DNA of 64,000 nucleotides, taken from NCBI RefSeq assembly GCF_020283565.1, contig NC_060059.1, positions 14,081,501 to 14,145,500 of the forward strand. Direction: 5' to 3'. The DNA is from Trifolium pratense (lineage: Eukaryota > Streptophyta > Magnoliopsida > Fabales > Fabaceae). Below, piece after piece: positions 1-10,872 of the stretch. Positions within the stretch are counted from its first letter, which is position 1. Each line of letters begins with the position of its first letter. A program made the position numbers and the translations under genes. A model generated the notes under the pieces. It saw only the letters and a program-made list of their open reading frames with translations, was not told where the DNA came from and did not search any database.

Positions 1-2031
1 GAATTAAGTTTTGCTTTAATGTTATAAATTATTTATTATTATTTTAAACTAGAGATTCAATTTGTCTTTTAAATACAAATATTATTATAATCAATTCAGT
101 TTTGACTTATGACAATCTAGAATTGTTGAAAATTTTGAGAAATATAAACTTTGGTCCCATGTTAATGAACATTATGAGACGGAAATTGCAAAGTCTCTTG
201 AAGATATTGAGTTTGGGGGAGAGATATGGTAAAAGAACAAAATTGAGTGAGGAAGAATTGGTTCTAAATCAATTCATATAGTTACTATTTATATAGTAAA
301 TTTGGATCCTCATAAGGACATTAATGTTCTTTCTCTCAATTAAGTTAAGAGATTAATTCATGAAGATCAAACTCAATACCTTCAAGAATTAAAGTATGAA
401 GTGTCATAAAGTATTGACTGAAAAGAGAATTCATGTTCGTTTTGTTTTGAAAACTCTATTAGGACAGTCACGACACTTGTTACTTATTATAGTTTTTGGA
501 ACTAAATAAGATGGATATCAAGATAGTGTTCCTTGATGGCAACATAAAGAAACACAATAAAGTGCAATCAGATGAAACTTTATGTCAATAGACACAAAGT
601 AGATAATGTGCAAACAAAAGAAATCCATTTATTTGTTAAGAAAATTGTCTCTTATTGATACCACAAAAGTCTCATAAAGTTATTGTCTCATTTAGTTTTG
701 AGATGAATATTTTGGAGAGATGTGGGTTATACAGGTTCAGTGGGAGTATGCTTATATTTCTTACAGTTTAATGAGTCGATTTTATTTTACTTAGTCAACA
801 GTGATATACGATTATTGTGCGGAACCAAGAAATCACTAACAAAAGTTTAGTGACAAAAGATCTTGGGCACATCTCTTTTGTATTAGGCATTTCGATACTT
901 AGAAATTATTCTCAATGTATCATTTGGGTATAACAAAAGAGTCGTATCAATAAAGTTGAAAGTAAATTCGAGATGAAAGTCAATAAACTAAGGAATTGCC
1001 TTAATCATAAAGGGAGACTGTCTAGTCTCAATCATTGTCCAAAAGAAAATCTGGAAATTTAGAAAATAAAGTATTTTCCCATATGCTTTAGCATTGAGAA
1101 ACTTATGTATGATCTGACTTATACGCATCCGGAAATAGTGTATACGATAAGATCATTTGGCAGGTACTTGAGCAATTCAAAATTTGAATTATTGAAATGA
1201 GGCAACCATAAAGATTCTTATAGAGAACAATAATTTGTGCTCACATATCGGAGATCTAACAATTTGGAGATCATCAGGATGTTTGACTCTGATCCTTTTG
1301 GATGTCTATATATAATGGACATTTTAACTCAAGAACTGACTGTAAGTATTTATGTCACTTGGTTGCATAAAGTAAAAGTTTTTGAAAGACAACTCAAGTT
1401 ATATTGTGACATAAGCCAGTCGGATAATGTTTCAACAACTATTTTATAAAGTTTATCGACTTATTAGTTGTTGTTGAATGATAGAACATATAGAGATAAA
1501 GTTTATGCTAGCTAACTCACTAATCAAAGACGTGACACCTAAGGTCTTTCATATTATTTTTGTCAATAAGGATGTCTTGGATTAGTGGGAGTCTCTAATT
1601 TGTTATGTTCTAACTTTGGTTTTGATACTGATACAGATTTTGTTAAGGTTTTCTGCAGAAATAAAGTTTGAGGTTATTATTATTATAACCGGTTATGTAT
1701 CTTTTGTGCAAATATTGAATTTGCAAACTTCAGTTTGATCTCTCTAAAGTTTTCAGTTGGACCAGTTGGAAATAGGCATGATTTAGAGATCACATTGCAT
1801 GAAATTTCCATGCCACTCATCCATATCAGATCTATGTCGTCAAGTACATTGATGTGGTGGTCGTCGGGGTTCCGTCACGTTATACGTCAGTGACGACAGC
1901 CGCGGTGGTCCCATTATTGGTGTATGAGATGGACCAGATTGTAAAGTTGAAATCTAAAGATAAATAGCATTCGGATGCGCGCCTAAGGAACAATGATATA
2001 ATTATAACGATATGTAGCCCAAGTGGGAGAT
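1..2031 (+). mobile_element. decayed Ty1/copia pol (3' half of internal region)
   Basis: No open frame survives, but short blocks on the plus strand follow the order of a copia reverse transcriptase and RNase H. There is a D-x-x-x-x-FLDGN-like block near 505-545, a block like the segment after the catalytic motif near 840-980, a PYA-like block near 1075-1190 and an SD(A/S)D-x-x-GC-like block inside 1237-1330. The blocks fall in different frames with stops between them, so this is a dead copy. It ends at a purine-rich tract (about 2018-2030) directly before the LTR at 2032. The 5' half lies outside the window. Bases 1-450 show no block I can place and are assigned to the element only by position. 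Confidence 0.7.
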
Positions 2032-2600
2032 TGTTGGAATATTTTACAATATTCCAATAATATTATGTGGGCAAATATCTTTATATAATTATATTAGCTA
2101 TTTATCAATTAGGAGCCTTAATTGATTAAGTGATCAAATAAAGTTAAAAGGCTAATTAGATTTCTATTTAGAATTAATTAAGTCATTAATTAATTGGATA
2201 TGGGCTCAATATGAGTGGATGTCAGGATGGCCCATTTCGGAATAATGGGAACCCTAATTGGCCATCAAACTATATATAGGCTATGGTCCCCAATATACCG
2301 GACACACTGCATATTGACTCTTCTCCCCATCTGAAGAGTCCTAAAGGCATAAGGAGTCCTGGTTGAGGAAGAACCACAAGCCAACGGGTGTTCGTCATCC
2401 GATTCTGTTTCAGGTCAGTTCATTAAGTGGATTCATCTATCCAGGTATTCCTATAATCCTTGATAAATCAACATGTCGTAGATCCTGTTTTATATACATG
2501 CTCATATGTTTATTTGGCTTCCACACTAAAGTAAGATTATGGATTTAATCTTTATTGTTGAGCATGTTTTATACGATGAATTAGTAAATTAATTCTAACA
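2032..2600 (+). repeat. 3' LTR of the copia remnant
   Basis: A 569-bp segment begins TGTTGGAATA and ends TTCTAACA, the inverted TG...CA ends usual for copia LTRs. It follows directly on the purine-rich tract GTGGGAGAT. A TATA-like stretch (TATATATAGG) lies at 2271-2280. The partner 5' LTR is outside the window. Confidence 0.75.
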
Positions 2601-3647
2601 AAAATTTAGCAAAAATCTATTATTTATCTTTCTCAATTTTTGTCTTCAATATTGATTTTGTCACACTCTCAATTTAAAAATAACTGATAGAATTAATAAA
2701 TAAGCGTAATAGACCATATACATAAAATGTATGCCACACTCTCAAAATGAAAAATAAGTAAAGAGTAAGAAGGGTAGAAAAATGAAATTAAAATTGAAGA
2801 AAAAAAAAATATAAAATAGAAGAAAGTGAGAGTGGTTTTTTTTTTCTATAACAAAAATTAAATTAAATTATACTAATAAGTACAAGGTGTACTAAACTTG
2901 CTTTCCGCACCTAACCTAAGTATGTTAGTTGCATTTGCGAGAGATTTCATAGCGTTGCATGATATGCTAGAGTATTGCTTGTCTTCGTTTTAGAATATGT
3001 TATTGCTGAGCAACGACATTGTTGTGACTTTGGAGAACTTTAAATAACAAGTTTTTTTGCATCTCTGATGCCATTTTTTTCCCTCCATATATTAGTTGAT
3101 TTGGATTCTGTCAAAGTTTTTTTATTTTTTATTTATTTTTATTTTTACAATTAAGCTGATGATCGAATCAGAACCTCTAATGCATACTATTCAAATCATG
3201 ATTCTGTCATGCTTTAGTTGCTATGGATGAGGTTGTGTACTTATTATGCTAATTTTTTTTGAAACAGATAAAGTTAATAATTAATTCTTAGTGTTAGTTT
3301 GTTTCACCTCGCCAGAACTTAGACCCCAAATCTTTTATTAGTTAACTCCTATTTTCATGCCACTATAACTCTTTTTTTTTTCTTTTGTTTTCCAACTGAT
3401 TAATCAATTGATGGGTGAAAGAGAGTTTTGGCGGGAAACAATGATTGGAGGTTTTCTTAATTATGGTATGTATGATTCAACATAGATAAAAAAAATTCGT
3501 CATTTACAATTAACATATTATATACTCAAAGAGAAAGACATATCAAATGTTTTGTTGCTTGAAGCGCGTACGTAAAGGGGAGGGGGACTATGTGCTGCAG
3601 CATTAGCACTATCATCTTGAAGTTCTGCTTTGACACATCCAAATTAA
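2601..3647. other. AT-rich intergenic stretch
   Basis: Low-complexity A/T runs and no supported reading frame. No element ends were recognised here. Confidence 0.6.
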
Positions 3648-4129
3648 CAGAGGCGGCTTGCACACATGTGCGAGGTGTGCGACGGTATCGGGCTTCAAAA
3701 TTTTGAGGTCCTATAATATTACTTATATATTATTTATACCTATAAAATATCAGATGTATATTAATAGATTAATTTTTAGGCCCTAAAATAATAGTTATAT
3801 ATTGTTAATGTTCATAAATATCATATGAGTATCAATATATTAGTTATCTATACTCGTAAATATAGTTCTAGTCCATTTTAATCTTTGCATAAATTTTAAT
3901 CTTAGATTATGATGTTCCTTTTTGACGTTATATACAAAGATAATTATTTTGTATTTCTTGTTCCATTTAATTTAATGCAAGATTTAATATTGATAATTTA
4001 TATGTTTACGAGAATGTTTTTTTATATTATATGCAATTTAAATCGATAATTTTTTTAAAATTTTTTTATTTATTAAGTGGACACTTTTATATTTTGCACA
4101 GAGCCTCCTAAAACTCAGAGACGCCTCTG
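3648..4129. mobile_element. hAT-type MITE (482 bp)
   Basis: The ends are inverted: CAGAGGCGGCT at the left and a right end whose complement reads CAGAGGCGTCT (10 of 11 match). It is flanked on both sides by the 8-bp direct repeat CAAATTAA (3640-3647 and 4130-4137). An 8-bp duplication with CAGAGGCG-type ends is the hallmark of hAT transposons. There is no coding capacity, so it would have been moved in trans. Confidence 0.8.
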
Positions 4130-5215
4130 CAAATTAACATCAACTGATACCGTTAGTGAGCCTCATGCCTAAGCCCTCAACCAATCCCCACCTTCAAGGG
4201 TAACAACCTCACACTTCTTAACCTTCACTTTCACCAAAATGTGATACCCATTTGCAGGGGCGAACCCAGATAGAAATTACCAATGGGGCGAAAAAAATTA
4301 GGCCCTACCGAAAAAAAATTCATCGTCATCCTAATAATTCAGTTATACATCAATATATGAAATTACTACTAATACAACTATATCCAAAAAAAGATCACCA
4401 ACAAATCAACAATCCAGAAATTTTCTATTAAAAAAAAATAAAATAAAATCAACAAACTAACAAACTATATCCAAAAAACCACAAAATTTCTATTCGAAAA
4501 TAAAAAAGGATTATAACTTATTGAATATCTGTTAAATCATGCATATTATTATTGTTTGATACTTCACAATATTTTATCTTGGACCAAAATATATAGAACT
4601 CAAAATTATACTGTCTTATAATTTATTTTGATAAACTAATTCAATTAGCTTATACCTTATTAATTTTTATTCCAGTTTTACTCGTATCATCTTACTTGAA
4701 AAAAGTAAACCTATTGTTTTATGTTTTTTCAGATTTATATGCTATAGTTTAATTGTTAATTTTACCCAATATTATAAATTCAATTAGTTATCCACTATTT
4801 TTTGACAAACAAAGTCAAAGTTGATATAAAATTAAGGTTTAACTACACATTTGGTCCGTTACGTTTATTTTAGGTTTCAATTTGGTCACTTACGTTTAAA
4901 AAGTATTAATTTGGTCACTTACGTTTAACAAATCTATCTAAAATATAATAAAATTAAAACTAGCTAAAATAATAAAATACTAAAGAAACCCTCTATATCA
5001 TGATGCATCTTCAAAGTTATTTGCTCAATATAACTAAATTGAACCAGTCAAGTTTTTTTTTTTAAAAAAATCTTTTACCTATGATCGTTTTTTCTTTTTT
5101 ATTTTTTTTACAAAGAGGGTTAATGTCACAAAAAAAAAACACCGTAATAAGACGGAGAACAATTACTCTTAACATATAAGCTAGCAAAACATAATTAATT
5201 TGAATCAGACAAGAC
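4130..5215. other. AT-rich intergenic stretch with a short TTGGTC repeat
   Basis: No gene is seen. Positions 4852-4924 hold three near-copies of a TTTGGTCNNTTACGTTTA motif in tandem, a sequence type common in plant MITE or retroelement ends. Positions 4255-4300 look like a single hAT end (CAGGGGCGAACCC) with no partner found. Confidence 0.4.
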
Positions 5216-5428
5216 TCATAATAAATATATCTCCAGAAAGCAGTCAATGTTCACCGAGGAATTTGCACAAAGATTTGCTTTTCGATACGAATGCTGAATG
5301 ATAGCACTCCAAGCCTGATCCAAAAGACGACGGATCTTCATCACTGACGCCCTACCACCCACACTCCCGTCTCCACTCAAGTCTTGAGTGAGAATACCTC
5401 TAATCCTCTTTAGTTCTTCATAAGACAA
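5216..5428 (-). pseudogene. fragment of LINE (L1-type) RNase H domain
   Basis: A 70-codon frame contains KIRRLLDQAW followed by HSYRKANLCAN. This resembles the end of the RNase H-like domain of plant L1 LINEs, where a histidine-containing HxxREAN-x-x-AD block closes the fold. The usual AD of the last block is replaced by AN, and nothing upstream or downstream continues the protein. It is a short dead relic. Confidence 0.5.
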
Positions 5429-6984
5429 ACCTTATCCCAACTTACTCAATTAATATTCTTACTATCTAATCTTCCTTAGAGCCGACTATGGGCCACAACA
5501 CAAAGCCTCAACATTTTGAAGGTTGAAATTGAAATCCAAATGTGTATAAATGCTAAAAAATATATTGTACTATAGTTTTTTTTTTTACAAAATCAAATTC
5601 AACTCATTTCATTAAAAAAAAATTGAATACAATGAGAAATCAAATAGAAAATATAGCGATTAGACCAAGAATAAGCCGTCCTAATTAAAATATGAGGAAC
5701 TCTATTCCCTTGACGCTTGATGAGCTTCATGTCGAAGTTGGGATAGTTAAACTCTGGCTAAATTATTGTATTTAAGAGCCCAAAATATTTCTGCATTTAT
5801 ATCTATTTTTAAGATTATAACAAAGCTTTCAAAGTGTTTAAGACGTATACGACAGGTTTGGAGTCTGTGCAGTTGTGCAATCACACATTTTTGAATGTCC
5901 GATCTCATGCAGTTCAAAAATTTAATAATTTAAACTATACTTTTTAGAAAATCAAAATATGTCTTTATCATAAACCTCATGATCAAGACCTCCCGGTCAT
6001 TAAGTTTCATTTCTCTTGTTCTCACAGCCGCCCCCCATTTTCATCTAACCCTAGTTTCTCCTCTTCTTCATCCACCAAAAGAGAGGTGGTTTTAGGGTCA
6101 AGTTTTGAACCAAAATCACCCTCTAAATTGTTTTCTCCTTTCTTTTATTCAAATAAGTGATTTTTTACATCTATTTAATTTTTTTCGTGATTTTTCTATT
6201 TGTCGTCGTCTTGTGCCGGCGTTGTGTTTGTAGTCATCTTGTGCGGCGTTGGGTTTATCGTCGTCTTTTGAGGCGTTTGTTGGTTTTTCATTTTGGTACG
6301 TGTTTCGTTGATTCAAATTGACATATCTACCTTAACTCATTACAGATCTGATGAAGACTTGGACATCAACGTTGCAGATCCGAAAGTATGAACATTTCGG
6401 TTACATTTATTTTGTCATATTTGTAGCCACTTTCATGATGTCGTTGTATGTTATTAACCCAGATGCTGCAAGATGGTTTGTAGATTTACCTTTTTTCAAT
6501 TTTTAGCGATCTTAAATTTGTAATGATCTATGTATGTTTCAATTTGAATGAATAAATATTTACTTTAAGTAAAAAATAAAAAAAAACCTCCCGATCATTG
6601 AAAATAATGGTAAATTACTCGACACCACATTAATCGATGTTCTTTCTCCAATATATAAATGTCTACCTTTCTACCAAAGATAATCATTCTATAAACATAA
6701 AAAAATAAAAATAAAAATCGTTCTACCAACAAAATTAAAATTCTAGTTATTATATATACTTTTGTTTTTTTTTTTTTTTACAAACTTTTGTTATACGTAG
6801 TTACTTGGAAGGAAAAAGAAAATCATTCTATCAAAGTAACTAAAAGTTTTTTTTTTTTTAACTACCCCTTAATAATTAGAGGATATTTATCCAACAATCA
6901 ACGAAAACAATCATATGCATGTGAAATAAAAATTAGTTATAAATTGAAATCATATATATTATAATTATAATAATTACATATGAA
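5429..6984. other. intergenic stretch, repeat-derived in part
   Basis: No reading frame is supported. About 5990-6300 is pyrimidine-rich and then carries near-repeats of GTCGTCTTGTG-CGGCGTTG (6205-6280), possibly from a transposon or a captured 5' leader. The rest is A/T-rich with long T runs (6769-6779, 6848-6860). Confidence 0.35.
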
Positions 6985-7204
6985 CAAAAGGTAGACGGAC
7001 AACAAGTTGTGCCGCTAAACCTTTTTGGATAGCAAAACCAAATCTTTGAAAAACTACATTCATCGATCTAGGCGACACAGCATTACTATGCATGACCTTT
7101 TGAACTTTGTTTAAAAAGTTTACAACCTCTGGTGCTAGAAAGCCAAAAGTGTCAAATACAAATTAAATGGTATAAAAACGTGTTGATTGTCAGAACACAC
7201 TTTC

Positions 7205-8032
7205 TCATGTTTGGCCATTTTGCTTGAAGCAGCTTTGAGGGCTGCCTGTCATACAGTAAAATCTCAAACCCCTAGTCCTACAAGTGGGGAAACTCCAGTC
7301 AAATCCACACAAGCATGTTTCCCACCTACCCATCCAAACACCAGGAACATCAGCTAGGCGAAGTGTCGATCTCCCTTCTTGTGGGTCGGTCAAGAAGTTC
7401 ACATGTGCCTCTTTCTTCACAGAGATTCTCGCACACCTAAAAATATCAAAAAATACATCTCTGACCAAGTCATGCCTGTATTTGAAGCCTGGGAGCTCCC
7501 TACAAATCGCTGCATGGTCCCCAAAAGTGTTGAGGCACACTTTACGACAAATCGGACAAACTCCATCCTTAGGAAATAATGGAATCATGAGGCGGTACCT
7601 AAGGATGGTACGATACTCAATCGGGGACATGTGTTGATCTAACCCATCAATGGGAATAACGAGGAGGAAGTCTTGAGCATGTGCCGCTTTCAAACACCCA
7701 AAAACTGCTTTTTCTCTTGTGGTCATGTTAAAACCAACTTCCATGTCTTGAACAATTTTACCAAAAAGAGCACTCTCCAAAACATGTTGGGCTTTAAGGG
7801 GGATGCTCTCCTTGTTAGCAAAATTGCTAAAGTCAAAAGTCGGAATCAAATTCCGAAGATCGTCTAAAGCTTTGTTAAAATCTAAGTCCATGCCACAAAC
7901 TCCGCTGTCTCTCAATATATGATCTTGCAAAATCCAAGATTGGGCCCTAGAGGCCACAAAGGCATATGAGGTGGCCTTTATTGTTGAATACAAACCTAAG
8001 CCCCCAAATTTAATGGGTAAAGAAGTAATCAT
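7205..8032 (-). pseudogene. C-terminal part of non-LTR reverse transcriptase (thumb, CCHC)
   Basis: The 275-codon frame starts one codon from the end of the preceding frame, and only a stop or short indel separates them. Residues about 1-35 (ITSLPIKFGGLGLYS) are typical of the region after the RT thumb. A CCHC finger lies at about residues 158-176. The last 45 residues are out of frame: shifting by one base near 7320 restores the family-like VDLTGVSPL block. No host function is implied. Confidence 0.6.
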
Positions 8033-8764
8033 TCATTGAAGGTCTCCAAAGAACGGACCTCCCCCAACCACGATGTTCTCAACCGCCACTCTCAACTCTT
8101 TAACAAACAAAACAGCTGCCTCCTCGATGTAAATGGGTTGGCATGTCCTAAGGCCGAAAAAAAGTTTGGCGATACCCATGCATGACTGAAGTAGAAGAAG
8201 TTCACTCTGTGGATCTCTTAACTTAGGAAGAAGTTGCATTAACTCAACAACCCTGACAGCTCTCTTCATGACCACCTCCTCAATAAAACTTCTATCTCGA
8301 CTAATAGCACCTCCGAACAATTTCACCCCAGACAACGACCTCCCAATGTTGGAAGGGAACAACCCCTCACGAAGTTTGCTTCCATCACAAGAAGGCCAAA
8401 AGATCTCTGTTTTACGAATATTCAAATGAAGGCCTAATACTAGACCCGCCACTCTAATGATATCAAGGGATTTAGCCACTTCCTCTGAATCCCCTATGAT
8501 AGTCCCGTCATCAAGATACCAAACATGAAGAAAGAGGTTGCAGTTGTCTCTGATCTTATGAATGAGAGGGTGTAGCACAAGAGCGAAAAGAAGTGGTCCC
8601 AACGGGTCACCTTGTTGTACTCCAGCGGCCGCCATAATATGTCCATCCCCAAGGCACAACCTCGCTGCTTGGCCATAAAGAAACTCAACCCACAAAGAAA
8701 TCGATGGACATCTAACCCTCACCTCTTGCACCGCTTGATATTCCGACCCCAAATTGAAAATCAT
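8033..8764 (-). pseudogene. reverse transcriptase core with YLDD motif
   Basis: A 243-codon frame. Residues about 47-60 are GVQQGDPLGPLLFA, and WYLDDGTIIGDS follows at about residue 80, matching the palm of non-LTR reverse transcriptases. The segment that should precede it, holding the first metal-binding Asp, is absent from both this frame and the upstream one. The protein is therefore catalytically incomplete. Confidence 0.65.
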
Positions 8765-9011
8765 TGAGATATTTGACCACTAGCGTGATAGCATCTAAAA
8801 GGTCTCTTGCCACTGGAAAACCTTCTCCACACATCGCATCTAATAAGTATTGGGCACACAATCCATCTCTACCACATGATGTCCCTTTAAAGAACGATTG
8901 AATGCACTTGAGAACAATGTCAACTTTGACCACAAGAGAAGCTTCAGCAAACATCGTGGTTGGTGCAGAGGGAGGTGGCATGTACGAGTGTTTTTCCTCC
9001 AAGACTTTCAT
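8712..9011 (-). pseudogene. N-terminal part of non-LTR reverse transcriptase
   Basis: A 99-codon frame containing FFKGTSCGRDGLCAQ, an RT block 0/1-type segment. The text then jumps from VVK directly to YLNDFQFGVG, which reads like a deletion of several tens of residues. A further upstream piece (about 9012-9110) continues the same protein in another frame. It is part of the same dead element. Confidence 0.55.
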
Positions 9012-9177
9012 GGTGTCTTCATAATAGGAGCCACTCCAAATGAACCCAACAACTTCACAGCGGCTATGAAGTGTCCATCTGCAACTTTACGAAAACATTG
9101 TTTGATATTAGTGTTCATCTTGGTATTCTCCTCCTCATTATTGTAAATTTTATATACAAATCTACTAAGATGATTTT

Positions 9178-9628
9178 TGATCTTAACTGTTGATCAGAAC
9201 AGGTAGGAGGCCAGCTGGAAGTCCGTTGAGCAGGTGGTAGGCAGTAATCCGAGCAGACGGTCCACGGAGGGGGGGGTTGTACCTGCAGGTGCTCCGATGC
9301 CTAAGTCAGTAAAGGTAGAGAGCAAAAGAGATACTAGAGAGAAGTTAGAGAGAGAGTAATTGCAATAGTGAATAGTGTCTACCTTGCTCTCCCAAGAGGG
9401 AGAGTATTTATAGCCCCCAGCTCTGGGCCAAAGGTCCTCTTAGTGGGCTGGACTAGCCAAGGCCCATTAAGAGGGACTGCCAAGATATCACCCTTAGATA
9501 GTGGGTAGAGTAGTAATTTTACCCTATCCTGGTGGAGAGGTTGTGCCATGCTGACATGGAGGTGATTGGGCAAGCCATGTGGACTTTGTGAGGGTCTAGG
9601 TGGACTAGCATTAGTCTAGTCCAGAACA
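9178..9628 (-). repeat. 3' LTR of the gypsy element
   Basis: In element orientation it begins TGTTCTGGAC and ends AAGATCA, giving TG...CA ends. A TATAAATA box on the minus strand lies at 9405-9412. It is 99 percent identical to the other LTR. Confidence 0.95.
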
Positions 9629-9645
9629 GGAGCCCCCCAAGTCGT
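9629..9645 (-). other. polypurine tract of the gypsy element
   Basis: Immediately inside the 3' LTR the minus strand reads CTTGGGGGGCTCC. This is the usual purine-rich primer for plus-strand DNA synthesis. Confidence 0.75.
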
Positions 9646-9714
9646 TGCTCCTAGGCATAGGAGTGATGACTTTAGATGTGTGCCCAAGTGCAAAAGGAAA
9701 TCTCCTTGCAACCT

Positions 9715-9935
9715 CTCTTGAACGAAAGTGGACGAGGAAGTTGCTCGTCTAGGCCTTGCTCGCAGCAAGTATCTGCAATGTTTTGCTCGAAGTAGTTTCA
9801 GTATTCTGCTCGTATTTACTGCGAGGAGATAACTACGAGAGGGATTTGTTGCTCGTATTTATGACGAGGAGATAAAGGAATTGTTGCTCGTTGCTATGAC
9901 GAAGAAGTTAGCAACGAGGAGGTTTTCTGCGAAGC
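9715..9935. repeat. GCTCGT / ACGAGGAG short repeats in gypsy non-coding region
   Basis: Several near-copies of TTGCTCGTATTTATGACGAGGAGATAA-type segments lie here. They contain GCTCGT and ACGAG blocks that are partly complementary and could pair. They sit upstream of the antisense promoter. Function unknown. Confidence 0.5.
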
Positions 9936-10083
9936 GCAGCTTTTTGCTTGAAGACTTGCTCGAGTGAAATTCGAGCATCTTCTTTCATTGGGGACGTGAA
10001 AGGGTGCATTTACTGCTTTGATTTTTACGAGGGAGTGTAAGGACCATTGGATCAAGGTGCCTCTTCACTTTCCTGGCTTGGTC

Positions 10084-10091
10084 TATATAAT
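10084..10091 (+). promoter_or_regulatory. TATA-like box for the antisense gene of the gypsy element
   Basis: TATATAAT lies on the plus strand about 790 bp upstream of the antisense start codon. It is followed at about 30-50 bp by a pyrimidine-rich CACTCTCTCTCTTC tract such as is seen near plant transcription starts. Promoter activity is inferred only. Confidence 0.45.
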
Positions 10092-10332
10092 AGAGGGGAG
10101 TGAATTTCATTTTTACTTTTCACTCTCTCTCTTCAATCGTAAATCTCTCTGAAGTTCCAATTCACAAGTCAAATCGTTCTTCAGGTTTTCTTCATATTCA
10201 AGGTAATTCTTTCAAATTTTCCTCTTTAGATCCATTTTTTGTCGTTTCTGCCCAGTTTTGGGCGTTTTTTCATGAAGAACGTATGAATTTATGAACATTA
10301 GGGTGAATTTGCCGGGCACCATATGGATTTAG

Positions 10333-10708
10333 TGCCGGGGAGCTTTCCTCCCTTTTGAAACTTTAGATTAGACGACTAGTGACGGGGAGCCTATCTCCCC
10401 GTTTCAAACTTTGGATAGTTTATTAAGAGCCGGGGAGCCTATCTCCCCGTTTGAAACTTTGGATAGTTTGTTTAGGTGACGGGGAGCCTATCTCCCCGTT
10501 TTTTAACTTAGAAAATTTTGCATGAAATTTGCTGCTTAAACTTCATGCCGGGGAGCTTACCTCCCCGTTTTTAACTTAGAAATTTTTACATGAAATTTGT
10601 TGTCAAAATTTCATGCCGAGGAGCTTACCTCCCCGTCTTTATCTTAGAGAAAATTTCACGAAATTTGCTGTTTAAATTTCATGCCGGGGAGCTTATCTCC
10701 CCGTCTTT
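10333..10708 (+). repeat. upstream array of GGGGAG-CTCCCC hairpin repeats (7 copies)
   Basis: Seven copies of a CCGGGGAGC-(T/C)TA(T/C)-CTCCCCGT core start near 10334, 10381, 10428, 10479, 10547, 10616 and 10684. The first lacks a complete right arm. Spacing is about 47-70 bp, and the last ones are joined by AACTTAGAAA...TGAAATTTG spacers. Each core is an inverted repeat that could form a G/C hairpin in RNA or DNA. The array lies in the leader of the antisense gene. Confidence 0.85.
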
Positions 10709-10872
10709 ATTTGCCTTATCCTCCTCGGAAACGATTTTGATTGCCATTTGAAAAGGGCTTTGGTCGGGGACAGCGTCCTCGTCCTATCCTGCGCCCTTTC
10801 ACTTGAATTGCGGTGAAAGGGTGGATTTGATCATCGAATTCACTTTGTTTTTGCTGCATTTCAGGTTGTAAA

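Larger units (their letters stand above)
6985..9170 (-). mobile_element. broken non-LTR reverse transcriptase element with CCHC and endonuclease-like end
   Basis: Three overlapping or adjoining minus-strand frames (8712-9011, 8033-8764, 7205-8032) are consecutive pieces of one reverse transcriptase protein. The middle frame has GVQQGDPLGPLLFAL followed by WYLDDG, where YLDD is the catalytic pair of the palm. The third frame carries CPICRKVC...HAAIC, a CCHC-type finger. Beyond it, after a frameshift near 7320, another frame continues with HACVDLTG, a restriction-endonuclease-like block, down to about 6990. The order RT, CCHC, nuclease-like domain is that of non-LTR elements using a C-terminal endonuclease, which is family knowledge. 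Internal deletions between the first two frames appear to remove the block with the first catalytic aspartate. The copy is dead. Its 5' side stops where the gypsy element is inserted. Confidence 0.7.

Noticed and set aside
4255..4310. CAGGGGCGAACCC, a hAT-like terminal sequence
   Set aside because: No matching inverted end or 8-bp duplication was found nearby, so it is not called as an element.
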